A stretch of DNA of 40,231 nucleotides from a virus. Below, in pieces: positions 1 to 7,917 of this stretch. The translations under genes and the position numbers were made by a program. The DNA lies in the IMG/VR virus record IMGVR_UViG_3300028178_000005, positions 1 through 40,231 of that record. One strand, written 5' to 3'. The notes beneath the pieces are model-generated. The model was not told the origin of the DNA. It did no database searches and was given only the letters and a program-made list of their open reading frames with translations. Every line of letters begins with the position of its first letter. Within the stretch, counting starts at the first letter, position 1.

Positions 1-137
1 AACTTCCGCAGGATCAGATCGCGGGGTGACATGGCGGGCGCTATCGCACACGTGTTGCATCTGCAGGTCAAGTGCAAAATCAGATATGCGGGCTGGCGGA
101 TTGCTACCGGAATCGGGCGGATCGGTAGCAATCGGTA
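1..137. repeat. Left copy of 137-bp terminal direct repeat
   Basis: This stretch is identical to 40095-40231 except at one base (11 is g, 40105 is t). The contig therefore closes on itself into a circle of about 40,094 bp, meaning the genome is complete. The overlap may be an assembler k-mer overlap of a circular or circularly permuted molecule, or a true short terminal repeat; the sequence alone cannot tell these apart. The first 29 bases are the 5' end of the leftward winged-helix gene that is complete at 39860-40123. Confidence 0.93.
99..133. repeat. 11-bp inverted repeat, 13-nt spacer
   Basis: GATTGCTACCG at 99-109 and CGGTAGCAATC at 123-133 are exact reverse complements. The second copy in the terminal repeat lies at 40193-40227. 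It lies 70 to 104 bases upstream of the start of the winged-helix gene (40123, minus strand), so it could be an operator or a leader hairpin. No T-run follows, so a terminator is unlikely. Confidence 0.7.
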
Positions 138-154
138 GTTGGTTCGGCCGGGTG

Positions 155-257
155 TTCAAACGCGTGTTTTATTCCGTTAGGATTCGCGATTGTTCCACGG
201 AACGGCTGTTAGGGGGCGCTAACGGAAAACGCGACGGTCGTTAAACGGGCGTTTGAA
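155..257. repeat. Nested inverted repeats (possible cruciform)
   Basis: Three arm pairs are nested around one centre: TTCAAACGC (155-163) with GCGTTTGAA (249-257), TTCCGTTAG (172-180) with CTAACGGAA (219-227), and GTTCC-ac-GGAAC (192-203). A further GTTAG at about 208-212 can compete with 176-180 for the CTAAC at 219-223, so two alternative foldings exist. Such nested symmetry in a non-coding stretch is typical of origins, recombination sites or switchable leader RNAs. Function is not known. Confidence 0.6.
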
Positions 258-259
258 AT

Positions 260-440
260 CCCACCCGTCCCACCCGTTCACCCTTAGTTTTTGAAACTAA
301 CTCTTTTGATGTTCATAGTGACAGCGATTTCAAGTGAGTTATGGCTTTTTTTCCATGTCCTAATATGCCTTCTCGTGGGAAAATATGCGCAGTCAGTAGG
401 GGATTATAGAATTTAATGGTGAACGGGTGGGACGGGTGGG
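260..440. repeat. Perfect 23-bp inverted repeat flanking a 135-bp AT-richer spacer
   Basis: The arms at 260-282 and 418-440 are exact reverse complements over 23 bases; each arm contains two ACCCGT(C/T) steps (CACCCGT and its complement). The spacer 283-417 contains a small hairpin (284-300) and AT-rich stretches, including TATAAT on the minus strand. It contains no transposase or other gene, so this is not an insertion sequence. The arms could be protein-binding iterons or form a long-range stem. Confidence 0.75.
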
Positions 441-512
441 GCGGATTGGTCCATCCATGCACGGGCGAACAGTGAACCCCGGCTGCGGGGATGGGCAGGT
501 TTCTGATTTTCC

Positions 513-539
513 TTTCTGAATCCGACGCGGATTCAGAAA
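513..539. terminator. 12-bp hairpin at the end of the early operon
   Basis: TTTCTGAATCCG (513-524), a 3-base loop, and CGGATTCAGAAA (528-539) form a perfect 12-bp stem. The stop codon of the leftward gene 533-886 lies inside the stem. Runs of A/T flank the stem on both sides, so it could end transcription from either direction, although on the minus strand the base run after the stem is purine-rich and not a classic U-tract. Confidence 0.5.
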
Positions 540-886
540 ATGTTCCACCAACGCCGCCCGGTTTTTTCTTTTTCCAGAAGCAGCAAGTCGATCCATTCCC
601 GGATCGTGGCAAAGGAAGTGGGATCAATGTCCCATTCCGGGAAATCCGCATGAAGGCGCAAGCCTTCGGTGAGGAATCTCTCCTTCTTCAGGGTGGACGC
701 CAGGTAACGCGTGATGAACACGCCGTCTTCGGTGATGGTTTCATCCGTCCCGCGTCTTTTCTGTCGGGTCAACCGATCATAAAACTCCACCATTGCCCGT
801 CCGCTCTCGGGGCAGGGAATCAGACGAAGCAGGAACCGGACGTAATGCGGGGTGGTGAATTCCAGGATGTGGGATGTATTTTTCAT
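533..886 (-). CDS. Hypothetical protein, last gene of early operon
   Basis: The product is 117 residues and I do not recognise its family. It is rich in charged residues and ends in a cluster of basic and aromatic residues (GRRWWNIF). I chose the ATG at 886 because it follows the primase-helicase stop by about 23 bases and starts with an A-rich codon run; a TTG at 913 would overlap the upstream stop codon and is the alternative. The stop codon falls inside the hairpin at 513-539. Being directly downstream of the primase-helicase it may help replication, but that rests on position only. Confidence 0.7.
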   Translation of the reverse strand: MKNTSHILEFTTPHYVRFLLRLIPCPESGRAMVEFYDRLTRQKRRGTDETITEDGVFITRYLASTLKKERFLTEGLRLHADFPEWDIDPTSFATIREWIDLLLLEKEKTGRRWWNIF

Positions 887-909
887 AGGAATAGCTCTCG
901 TTTTTTGTC

Positions 910-3549
910 TCAAAATCCCGGCAGGCCGGGTGCTTCTTCAGGAGGTTCCGCGACGGCTGCCCCGATCTGGCCGGGCTGTTCGATCACGTAGTGTTTTCTT
1001 TCCCTATGCTCTTTCCGGATCGGGTCGTATTCCATCTCGACCACGCGGGAGAAGTTGAGTCCGTCCACGATGAGCGGCGCGCCGTTGGAATCCTTGTAGA
1101 GCCTCCCGAGCATCTTGCCTACGCGCACTTCCAGCGCTTCGGACGTGGCCTTTCCCGGGAAGTGGCAATCGTGTTCCTCCGCCGCGTCGGCCATGTCGGT
1201 GGCGGTCAGCGCGTGGCCCTGGTAGCCGTCGCGCAGGATGCCGTTGATCACGTCGCGCAGAAACTGGAGCTTCGGGTTGGCGGCGCGCAACTGCTCCTCG
1301 CGGTGGCCGTCGAGCAGTGGCGACAGGCCGAAGATGTTTTGGACGATCCAATCCATCGGCTGGCACCAATCGCGGAAGTCGTGGCGCGTTTCGCGAGTTT
1401 GCGGGCGGCCTGCGGCGTTCCACTCGCGGATCACGGCGTGCACCGCGCCCAGGTAGCGCGGCTGGTGGGCGCGCACGTGCGCCTCGATGTTGCCCTCAGG
1501 GAAGGCGGCCCACTCGTGGTCTTCCGGGCGCTTGCGGATGCGGGTGATCACGGAGCGATTTGCCAGGTCGCGCGTGAGTTCCGCGCCGTTGGTCGCCAGT
1601 TGCCACAGAAACGGGCTGCAATCGATTTCCGCGCACGAGCGCAGGGACCGGCACTGCACGCGGCCGTGCCCGCGGATGGCTGTTTCCAGAATGGTGGAGT
1701 CCATCTTGCCGCGGAAGTTGTCGAACGTGATGATGGGCCGTCCCGAAATCAGCGCGGTGGAAACCTTCTCGTCCAGGCTGCCCACGCCGCCCACTGATTG
1801 GGTGATGAGCGTCGCGCGCTCGTTGTAGATCGCGCACACCAGCTTGTGGCGGTAGGTCTTGCCCGCCTGGCTCTGGTCGGCCTCGGCGATGTCCAGCGGG
1901 AAATCCCCCGTGATCCATCCGCCAATCTTCATCGCCGGCCCCAGCATGGACGCCACCGCGCGGGCGGCATCCCCGCCGGACGGGAAGTCGAAGTCCTGGA
2001 GCACGCCCAGCAGCAGCGCCACGGCTTCCTGCGCGTCCATGGCGGGCGTCTCGCCGCCGTGGCTGATGAAGGTGCCCCCGGCGTGCGCGTGCCACCCCTT
2101 GCTTAGAGTGGCGGCCGCGCCCGGGCCATTGGGTACCAGCACCGATGCGGCCACCAGCTGGCGCACGGGGGGCAGGCAGACGCGCGCCGCGTCGCTGGCC
2201 ATGGAAACCTTGGCCGTGGCCACCGGGAAAAGCGTGGGTCGCCAGGATACCTTGCCATCGTCGATCTCCTTGCGGGCCACGCGCGGGCCGAAGGTCTCCA
2301 CCACCGAGCAGAAGCGTTCCGGGGCCACCGGCGTCAGTTCAAAGTCGCCATTGGATGCTACGGCCACCTCGTGCACCACGCAGCCGCGCATGAACAGGCG
2401 GCGTGTCGGGCCGATTGCGGAAAAAATGTGGTGGGCGGCCAGATCGTGGGTCACGTCGCCACCCGGCACCGGGAAGATGATCGCGGGGATCGCGTGGGCA
2501 CCCTTGGGCCGCGCCGGACCTGGCTGGGTGGTTGGTGATGGATCGCCCCCGTTGGCTGGCTGGGCATGCGGCACCGCGTGGGGGGGGGGCGGTGCCGCTG
2601 CGCTGGTGGGAGCGCCGGGAATCCACCCGTGTTCCCGGGCGATCATGATCAGGGTGCCGATCTTCACCGTCTCCAACCGGTGGACGAACTTGTAATCGAG
2701 CTCGCCGCTTTTCCCGCATGGAGACCACGCCTCGAGCGCCGGCTTGGCCGCCTCGCCGAATTCCGCGAAAGCCGCGCTCACCAGGCGCATCCATTCCTGA
2801 TATTCCATCTTGGGCGGGATCACCGCGAGCATTTCGCGCAGATCGTCCAGCGTCAGGTCGCGTCCGCCGTGGCCGCCCCCGCCGCGGATGACCAACCCGC
2901 CGGACTCACTGATCTGATAGCGGGCCCGCGGCGGGGCGGCTTCTTCCGATTCGTCCGATTCGTCCGCGTCTCCAGGCTCGTCTTCCGGCTTCGGAGAAAA
3001 TTCCACCGCCGGGCGCGTGTGCAGCCAGGCGTCCGGGTCATGGGAAACAAAGCACAGCCGTCCGGTGTCCTTGCACGCGCGGTCGATGCGCAGCCCCAGC
3101 GCGAGGAAATGCGCCTCGGCGGCATGGAACGCCGCCTTGTGGGTGGCGGTGTCCGCCGGGATTCTCGCAATCCCTTTGACGCCCGCGCCGGACGGGGTGA
3201 CAAACCCGGCCACGATGTGCGGGTCGCCGCGCAGGATCTCCACCATGTCCGCGAGCAGGAAGCCCCCGTTATCCTTCGCGTCGAGGTCTATTTGCAGCAG
3301 TCCGTTGTGCTCGAAGCGTCCTTGCTCGGCGGCCTGTTTGCGCGGCCCGGCGGTCACACAGCCGGAGATCGATACGGCAGGCAGCTTGCGCTTGAGCGCG
3401 TCGGCCGATTTTCGGTCGCCGTTGCCCATCTCATTGCGCGCCGCCGCCACTTGCTGCGCGAAGTCATCCCCACGGATGCCCTCGATCAGGTCTGCCAGCG
3501 TCACGGTGGCGGACGGCTTGGTAGCCTCCGCGTTGCGGTAGTAATCCAT
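910..3549 (-). CDS. Primase-helicase: BT4734/VirE-N-like + PriCT-2-like + SF3-like ATPase
   Basis: The product is 879 residues and is the likely replication initiator. The N-terminal part looks like the BT4734/VirE-N domain, with primase-like motifs: IDLD (D88, D90), SGAGVKG (about 120-126) and a third block DRACKDTGRLCFVS (about 156-169). Residues 234-310 resemble a PriCT-2 linker ending in IGTLIMIAREHGW. After a Pro/Ala-rich linker, residues 540-700 carry an ATPase: Walker A-like DQSQAGKT (558-565), Walker B IITFDN (606-611), sensor-like LATNGAEL (about 651-658) and an arginine-rich SVITRIRKR. I prefer the ATG at 3549, which begins the conserved domain and is preceded by GAGGA; an in-frame ATG at 3609 would add 20 residues. 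Neighbours are a Pif1-like helicase and RusA. Whether primer synthesis is active cannot be told from sequence. Confidence 0.85.
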   Translation of the reverse strand: MDYYRNAEATKPSATVTLADLIEGIRGDDFAQQVAAARNEMGNGDRKSADALKRKLPAVSISGCVTAGPRKQAAEQGRFEHNGLLQIDLDAKDNGGFLLADMVEILRGDPHIVAGFVTPSGAGVKGIARIPADTATHKAAFHAAEAHFLALGLRIDRACKDTGRLCFVSHDPDAWLHTRPAVEFSPKPEDEPGDADESDESEEAAPPRARYQISESGGLVIRGGGGHGGRDLTLDDLREMLAVIPPKMEYQEWMRLVSAAFAEFGEAAKPALEAWSPCGKSGELDYKFVHRLETVKIGTLIMIAREHGWIPGAPTSAAAPPPPHAVPHAQPANGGDPSPTTQPGPARPKGAHAIPAIIFPVPGGDVTHDLAAHHIFSAIGPTRRLFMRGCVVHEVAVASNGDFELTPVAPERFCSVVETFGPRVARKEIDDGKVSWRPTLFPVATAKVSMASDAARVCLPPVRQLVAASVLVPNGPGAAATLSKGWHAHAGGTFISHGGETPAMDAQEAVALLLGVLQDFDFPSGGDAARAVASMLGPAMKIGGWITGDFPLDIAEADQSQAGKTYRHKLVCAIYNERATLITQSVGGVGSLDEKVSTALISGRPIITFDNFRGKMDSTILETAIRGHGRVQCRSLRSCAEIDCSPFLWQLATNGAELTRDLANRSVITRIRKRPEDHEWAAFPEGNIEAHVRAHQPRYLGAVHAVIREWNAAGRPQTRETRHDFRDWCQPMDWIVQNIFGLSPLLDGHREEQLRAANPKLQFLRDVINGILRDGYQGHALTATDMADAAEEHDCHFPGKATSEALEVRVGKMLGRLYKDSNGAPLIVDGLNFSRVVEMEYDPIRKEHRERKHYVIEQPGQIGAAVAEPPEEAPGLPGF

Positions 3550-3624
3550 GGTGATCCTCGTCGCCGGTGTATTCAGTTTTGCGGAGAGCACGGAGGATAT
3601 GGAAGGCATGGAAGTGGAGAGTCA

Positions 3625-4962
3625 TCATGTGAGGGTGAGCACCGGCGCGGAGGTGTCGTTTGACATCCCGTCCGCGATACGGCGGTGGAAATCGCGGGCC
3701 TGCGGGCTGATGAACATGCCCGCGAACCAATCTTTCAGGTGCAGCCCGGCCAGCGAGCGCACGCGCGAAACCGCCACGTATGCCTGCCCGGGTTCGCGGG
3801 CGGCGCGGATGTCCACCAGCGCGGCGTCGAGCGTGAGCCCCTGGCTCTTGTGGATGGTGCACGCCCATGCCAGGCGCAGCGGGTATTGCTCGAACACCGC
3901 GCTGCCCTCGCGCGTCGGGTCGAACTCCCACGTGTGCGGGCCGACGTGGATGGCGCGGCCGTTGTCGAGAGCGACCATGATATTATCCCCGCCCCAGCCA
4001 TTCACCGTGCCCAGGTCGCCGTTGGCGGCTTGCAACGCGTCGGGCCGGTCGGGATCGCGCAGGTTCGCCGTGACCATGACCCGCGCGCCGGGCTTGAGGA
4101 TCAGCGTGGTCGGCGTGACCAGGTTCTTCTGCAGCCACTCGATTTCCTCAGACGGCCCGGTGCCGGTGGCGGAGAATTCCATTTCCGGGCAGTCGATGGT
4201 GCCCAGTTGGTAGGAATTCCACTTATCCACCTGCGTGTTGTGGGTGAAGAGACGCAGCAGGTTCTTGTCGGGAAAAAGCGCCACGCGTTTTTTCAGGATC
4301 GCCGCGGAGTCCTTGGAAATCGCGCCCTCTCGGAAATCGTTGAGGATGCGCACGAACTCCGGGTCATCCTGCCGGTGCACCTTGCGCAGCGTCACGTTAG
4401 AGAAATCCATCGCCTGCCACACCGGGGAGGTGAACGCCCAGTCGTAGCGCCCGGATTTGGTGACCGGCGGGAGCTGCAGGAAGTCCCCGACGGCGATCAC
4501 CTGGATGCCGCCGAATGGGCGCCGGTCGCCGCGGGCCTGTTGGCAGACGTAGTCCACCAACTCCAGAATGCGCCCGGGCAGCATGCTCACCTCATCGAGC
4601 ACGAGTGTCTTGGTGCCCTTGATGCGGGCCTTCGCCCCATCCCATGTCCGGCCTCGTGAACGCATGTAATTGAAATACTCGTCGAACGACTGGCCCGGCT
4701 TCGGCCCGATGCCTATGCCCGCCCACCGGTAGATCGTGGACGTGTCCACGTGTTCGCCGAACATGGCCAGCAGCTTGTCGCGCAGATTGAGCGCGGCCAC
4801 CCCGGTCGTGGCGCACACTTTCAGCGAGCGGTCGCCCACGCGCCGGCGGATGGCCTCCACCGTCACGGATGATTTGCCGGTTCCGGCCGGGCCGGTGATG
4901 AACACGTTGCGCCCCTCGTTGATTCTGGCCAGCGCGGCGAGTTGGTCTGGATCGGGTTTCAT
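3625..4962 (-). CDS. Pif1/RecD-like SF1 DNA helicase
   Basis: The product is 445 residues and should unwind DNA 5' to 3' during replication or recombination. Motifs are clear: Walker A GPAGTGKS (24-31), motif Ia CATTGVAAL (about 50-58), Walker B TLVLDEVSML (119-128), motif III VGDFLQLPPV (158-167), and late motifs CTIHKSQGLTL and YVAVSRVRSL near the C-terminus, which are typical of Pif1/RecD2 proteins. The start at 4962 gives an ATGA overlap with the stop of the RusA gene and places the N-terminus just before the ATPase domain; a longer upstream frame overlaps rusA and is unlikely. The gene lies between the resolvase and the primase-helicase. Confidence 0.92.
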   Translation of the reverse strand: MKPDPDQLAALARINEGRNVFITGPAGTGKSSVTVEAIRRRVGDRSLKVCATTGVAALNLRDKLLAMFGEHVDTSTIYRWAGIGIGPKPGQSFDEYFNYMRSRGRTWDGAKARIKGTKTLVLDEVSMLPGRILELVDYVCQQARGDRRPFGGIQVIAVGDFLQLPPVTKSGRYDWAFTSPVWQAMDFSNVTLRKVHRQDDPEFVRILNDFREGAISKDSAAILKKRVALFPDKNLLRLFTHNTQVDKWNSYQLGTIDCPEMEFSATGTGPSEEIEWLQKNLVTPTTLILKPGARVMVTANLRDPDRPDALQAANGDLGTVNGWGGDNIMVALDNGRAIHVGPHTWEFDPTREGSAVFEQYPLRLAWACTIHKSQGLTLDAALVDIRAAREPGQAYVAVSRVRSLAGLHLKDWFAGMFISPQARDFHRRIADGMSNDTSAPVLTLT

Positions 4963-5429
4963 GATTCCATCTCCGCGAGTTCGCTGATTCGGATCAAACA
5001 CCCCGGGCTTTTCCTCTCCGGGCTTTCGTAATGGCGCGTCACGCGCATTTCGCACACCTGCGCGTCGTCCAGCCAGGCGTGGATGCCGGTCAGCGCGTCC
5101 AGCACCGCTTTTGCCAGGTTATCCACGTCAGGCTTCCCGTCGTGGATATAAACCGGAGACGAGTCTTTCAATTTCCCGTTAGACCGGAAGTGTGACTTCG
5201 GGCGCGGCATGTAAAACGCGAGTCCCACGGCCAGCGGCGCATGCAGGCATCGGCCTTCCAGATCGGCGCAGGCGCGGGCGATCTCGCCCTTCCACCCTTC
5301 CGCCGTGCCCGGATCATAGACCGCCGCCCGCCCGCCGCGCACGAACGCACGCGGGCGCGGTTGGCCCTTGGGCACGCCCTTGACGAGCCATGATCCGACA
5401 AAGGAGGTCCTGATCGTCATTTCCTTCAT
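4959..5429 (-). CDS. rusA: RusA-family Holliday junction resolvase
   Basis: The product is 156 residues, close to the usual size of this family. The signature DGKPDVDNLAKAVLDAL followed by WLDDAQV gives the acidic metal-binding set (D101, D103, D111, D121/D122). An N-terminal basic stretch (VPKGQPRPRAF) fits DNA binding. The enzyme cuts four-way junctions in recombining or replicating phage DNA before packaging. The ATG at 5429 overlaps the stop of the upstream 78-residue gene (ATGA), and its own stop overlaps the helicase start, so the three genes are coupled. A second ATG four codons in is possible. Confidence 0.92.
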   Translation of the reverse strand: MKEMTIRTSFVGSWLVKGVPKGQPRPRAFVRGGRAAVYDPGTAEGWKGEIARACADLEGRCLHAPLAVGLAFYMPRPKSHFRSNGKLKDSSPVYIHDGKPDVDNLAKAVLDALTGIHAWLDDAQVCEMRVTRHYESPERKSPGCLIRISELAEMES

Positions 5430-5662
5430 GCGGGCACCCTCCCGTGGCGGTTGACCCATTCGGCGATTTCGCGGGCGAACTGCACCCGCATGATGGTGAA
5501 CCACCCGCATTGCTCGCGCGTCAGGGAGAACCCGGCGCATTCGTCGTCATCATCCATGGATGCCAGCTTCTCGCACATGGCTATTTCCATGCCAGTCATG
5601 CGCCGGCGGCAGCGTGCCAGCATCGCCTTGGCGTGCTCGGTCGTGTCGTGGTCGTATTCCAT
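5426..5662 (-). CDS. Hypothetical protein
   Basis: The product is 78 residues with no family I recognise. The N-terminal half is basic with cysteine and histidine (EHAKAMLARCRRRMTG), followed by an acidic DDDDEC patch and a C-terminal helix containing FAREIAEWVNRHG. The start at 5662 lies one base beyond the stop of the upstream 300-residue gene, and the stop overlaps the rusA start by ATGA. Tight packing between DNA-metabolism genes suggests a small accessory role there. Confidence 0.8.
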   Translation of the reverse strand: MEYDHDTTEHAKAMLARCRRRMTGMEIAMCEKLASMDDDDECAGFSLTREQCGWFTIMRVQFAREIAEWVNRHGRVPA

Positions 5663-5663
5663 T

Positions 5664-6566
5664 TCAGTATTCCCGCGCCTCCGGTTTGGATTTCCGGCCC
5701 TTGCGGCCGCCCTTGGCTTCCGGCTTCGGTTCATCGGCTTCGAATAACAAATCATCCACGCGGCCGCGCAGCTTTTCCCGCACGGCTGCCGGCAGTTGCG
5801 TCCCGATGCCCGCTTCCAGACACAAATCCATCCCGGCCAGCGTGTCCACTGGCAGCGATGTTCCGAGTTCATATAACTTCGCCTCGATCCTCTTCGGGCC
5901 CTTGGCATCCGTCAGTGCGCGCATCATTCGCACGGATTCCGGAGAGATCCATTTTTCCTCGGCTTCCGGCCATCCGGTGAGCCGCAGCACCATGCGCTTG
6001 ATCCCGTGCTTGAGCGTCTCGCCCGCGCGTGTCTGGCTTAGCGCGTAATCCACGAACGCCCGCGCCGTGCCGTCCGCCAGCAGTTGCTCCAGCATCTCGC
6101 CGCGATGATGGGAAGTCGGCTGTTGCAGCAAGTCGACAAACGTGTCTTCCAGCAGTTCCTCGCTCCACTCCCGGGACCCCTCGTCCGACTTGTCCGACTC
6201 GTCCGAATCATCCTCGATGTCCAGCGGCATCACGAGTTGCAGATCCATGTTCGTCATGCGTTCGGTTTTCACCGTCTCGCCGGTGTCCAGGCGCACCGTC
6301 TGCTTGTGCTCCTTGTCCGGCGCGCTATACATCACCCGGCATTCCACGCTGCGCCACTCCTTGCCGTCGCGCACCTTGCGGCTCAGCTCGTCGGCCTTGA
6401 ACTGTATGCTCGCCAGCTGGTCCTTGTAGCTGTCGGCGGCGGTCTTCTTCTGTGCCTCCACCTGTTCCATGTCTCCCAGCGTGGTTGCCAGGAGTATGCC
6501 GTATTCCCTGCGCTCCTTGTCGTTCAGGTCGCAGATGAGATTCTCTTTGATGGTCTTGCTTTGCAT
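5664..6566 (-). CDS. Hypothetical DNA-metabolism protein, 300 residues
   Basis: I do not recognise a named domain. The first 75 residues look like a coiled coil (ERREYGILLATTLGDMEQVEAQKKTAAD), followed by a beta-rich segment (about 80-110), an acidic linker (DDSDESDKSDEGS), a helical middle, and a strongly basic tail (GGRKGRKSKPEAREY). The basic tail suggests nucleic acid binding. The start ATG at 6566 follows a leader of repeated CCAA units and an ATATATATATG run with no Shine-Dalgarno sequence. Its downstream neighbours are a small gene and rusA. Confidence 0.85.
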   Translation of the reverse strand: MQSKTIKENLICDLNDKERREYGILLATTLGDMEQVEAQKKTAADSYKDQLASIQFKADELSRKVRDGKEWRSVECRVMYSAPDKEHKQTVRLDTGETVKTERMTNMDLQLVMPLDIEDDSDESDKSDEGSREWSEELLEDTFVDLLQQPTSHHRGEMLEQLLADGTARAFVDYALSQTRAGETLKHGIKRMVLRLTGWPEAEEKWISPESVRMMRALTDAKGPKRIEAKLYELGTSLPVDTLAGMDLCLEAGIGTQLPAAVREKLRGRVDDLLFEADEPKPEAKGGRKGRKSKPEAREY

Positions 6567-6607
6567 ATATATATGTGTTGTTGGTTGGTTGGTTTGGTTG
6601 GTTGGAT

Positions 6608-6772
6608 TCAGATTTCCGCATAGCTCTTTTTGGGCGGAAGCCCCGCCTTGGCTCTGCGTTCGTTCTTGACGCGGAGCCTCTCGGCCTTCGCGTCACCTAT
6701 CCGCACCCGCTTCGCGTGGGCGCTTTGCTTGTGGACAAGGAAGTGATCGTAATTTTTCATGGCTTGTCGCAT
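6608..6772 (-). CDS. Small basic protein
   Basis: The product is 54 residues and very rich in Lys and Arg (KRVRIGDAKAERLRVKNERRAKAGLPPKK), so it may bind nucleic acid. No family is recognised. The ATG at 6772 lies four bases after the stop of the upstream 250-residue gene; a second in-frame ATG at 6760 begins with an AT-rich run and is equally possible. Confidence 0.6.
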   Translation of the reverse strand: MRQAMKNYDHFLVHKQSAHAKRVRIGDAKAERLRVKNERRAKAGLPPKKSYAEI

Positions 6773-6776
6773 TCTG

Positions 6777-7529
6777 TTATCTGCTGGAAACCACCGGCTT
6801 GAGGAACACCCGCAGGCCAATGGCTTTCCAATAATCGTCGGACTCCGGGTGGCCGGCGTCGCGGAGTTCCTTGAGAATCTCGGCGCGCTTCTCGGTGATG
6901 GTCACCAGGTCGCGCCGGCCCCTGGCCAGCAGGTCCATGTCGAGCACCTCGAAGTCCGCCGTGAAGCGCACGCCGTCCGCCACCCGGGCCGCGGCCGTCC
7001 CGTCGCTCGCCGCCATGCGCGCCGCCGCCGCTTCCATCCGCGCCTGTTCCGCCTGTCTCGCGGCGATCACGTCGCCGATGTTGTTGGTCTCGTCAGCTTT
7101 TGCGGCAGCTTCCGCCGCTGCTTCGCGCGCGGCCCGCGCCTCATCGAACGCCTTGCGCTCGGCGGCCTCCGCAATGGCCTTCGCCCGAGCCACTTCCGCC
7201 GCGTGGTCGCCCACCAGCTTGCGGATGCGCGTCTCCTCGCACTCGATGCCGGACAGGAAATCCTTGGCCGCCTGGTCGATGAGCTTTCCGATGCGGATCA
7301 CCGGTTCCTTCACATCCTTGCGGCTTTTCTCGACCAGCGTGCGCATGCCGGCCAGCGAGCGGATCACGCCCTGCGCGTCCGCGCTCTCGTCATTGTCGCG
7401 CACGGCCAGCACGCGGGATGCGCTGGCGATGAGTTGTTGTTTCTTTTCCTCCGCCTCCGGGGCGATGAACAGTTCGTATCCCTCTCCTTTGAGGATGAGG
7501 GCCGTGGTTTCGTTCGTGGTGTCGTTCAT
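6777..7529 (-). CDS. Coiled-coil protein of early operon
   Basis: The product is 250 residues. Residues about 75-185 are a long Ala/Glu/Lys/Arg-rich helical stretch (for example VARAKAIAEAAERKAFDEARAAREAAAEAAAK) typical of a coiled coil; flanking parts look globular. The pattern resembles phage early proteins placed beside recombination genes, but I cannot assign a family with confidence. The start at 7529 follows a C/A-rich leader ending in ATATATG without a Shine-Dalgarno sequence. Confidence 0.85.
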   Translation of the reverse strand: MNDTTNETTALILKGEGYELFIAPEAEEKKQQLIASASRVLAVRDNDESADAQGVIRSLAGMRTLVEKSRKDVKEPVIRIGKLIDQAAKDFLSGIECEETRIRKLVGDHAAEVARAKAIAEAAERKAFDEARAAREAAAEAAAKADETNNIGDVIAARQAEQARMEAAAARMAASDGTAAARVADGVRFTADFEVLDMDLLARGRRDLVTITEKRAEILKELRDAGHPESDDYWKAIGLRVFLKPVVSSR

Positions 7530-7560
7530 ATATGTATGGTGTTGATGTTGGTGTGGAAAA

Positions 7561-7731
7561 TCAGTCGTCCAATAAGGGATTGTTCACCAGGTCGCGGATT
7601 TCTTTCACCGTTCCCGGTTGCGTGACGGTGGAGACGATGACTCGAACCCATTCGATCCGGTCTTCATCCGGCAGGTTTTCGATGATCCCGGTGATGTCGA
7701 TTTCAGTGTTGATATATATATTCGCTTTCAT
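7561..7731 (-). CDS. Small acidic hypothetical protein
   Basis: This 56-residue frame fills the gap between the coiled-coil gene and the zinc-ribbon-like gene. It starts MKANIYINTEIDITG and ends NNPLLDD. It is acidic (PDEDRIEW) and shows a beta-strand start followed by predicted helices. The A-rich second codon and the even spacing to both neighbours (10 and 31 bases) support it as a real gene. No family is recognised. Confidence 0.65.
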   Translation of the reverse strand: MKANIYINTEIDITGIIENLPDEDRIEWVRVIVSTVTQPGTVKEIRDLVNNPLLDD

Positions 7732-7741
7732 GGTTGTAATG

Positions 7742-7912
7742 TCATTGGTGGAAAAATCCGCTCATGTCGGGCCGGCCGTTGCGCACGTCACCCGTGCAGA
7801 TGCAGTGGCCTGTCAGCAGGCTGCGGGCGAATGAGTGGTAGCACTTCGGGCATGTGTCAGAGGGTAGGGGCTGGTAGCGTGCCGCGCGGGCGATGGCCGC
7901 GAGCTTGTCCAT
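7742..7912 (-). CDS. Small zinc-ribbon-like protein
   Basis: The product is 56 residues. Four cysteines in CPKC (21-24) and CIC (37-39), with nearby histidines, look like a metal-binding knuckle. The role is unknown; such small phage proteins often touch nucleic acid or a host enzyme. The ATG at 7912 lies five bases after the stop of the 154-residue gene. Confidence 0.7.
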   Translation of the reverse strand: MDKLAAIARAARYQPLPSDTCPKCYHSFARSLLTGHCICTGDVRNGRPDMSGFFHQ

Positions 7913-7917
7913 GATGC

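Larger units (their letters stand above)
1..532. other. Gene-free region rich in inverted repeats (candidate origin / pac / late promoter)
   Basis: No convincing coding sequence lies here; the open frame at 26-244 has no family features and spans the terminal repeat. The region sits between the last early gene (ends 533) and, across the circle joint, the first late gene (starts 40123). It holds at least five inverted repeats, listed separately: 99-133, nested repeats at 155-257, a 23-bp pair at 260-282 and 418-440, 284-300 (TTAGTTT-ttg-AAACTAA), and 513-539. On the minus strand a perfect TATAAT lies at about 403-408 without a clear -35 box. Stretches between the 23-bp arms are much more AT-rich than the rest of the genome. 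Placement next to the primase-helicase and the terminase genes fits an origin, a packaging site or a late control region, but which of these is not shown. Confidence 0.6.

Noticed and set aside
26-244. 72-residue plus-strand open frame at the left end
   Set aside because: It spans the terminal repeat and inverted repeats, has no family pattern and low-complexity amino acid use.
260-440. Inverted repeats as ends of an insertion sequence
   Set aside because: Only 135 bases lie between the arms, with no transposase and no target duplication seen.
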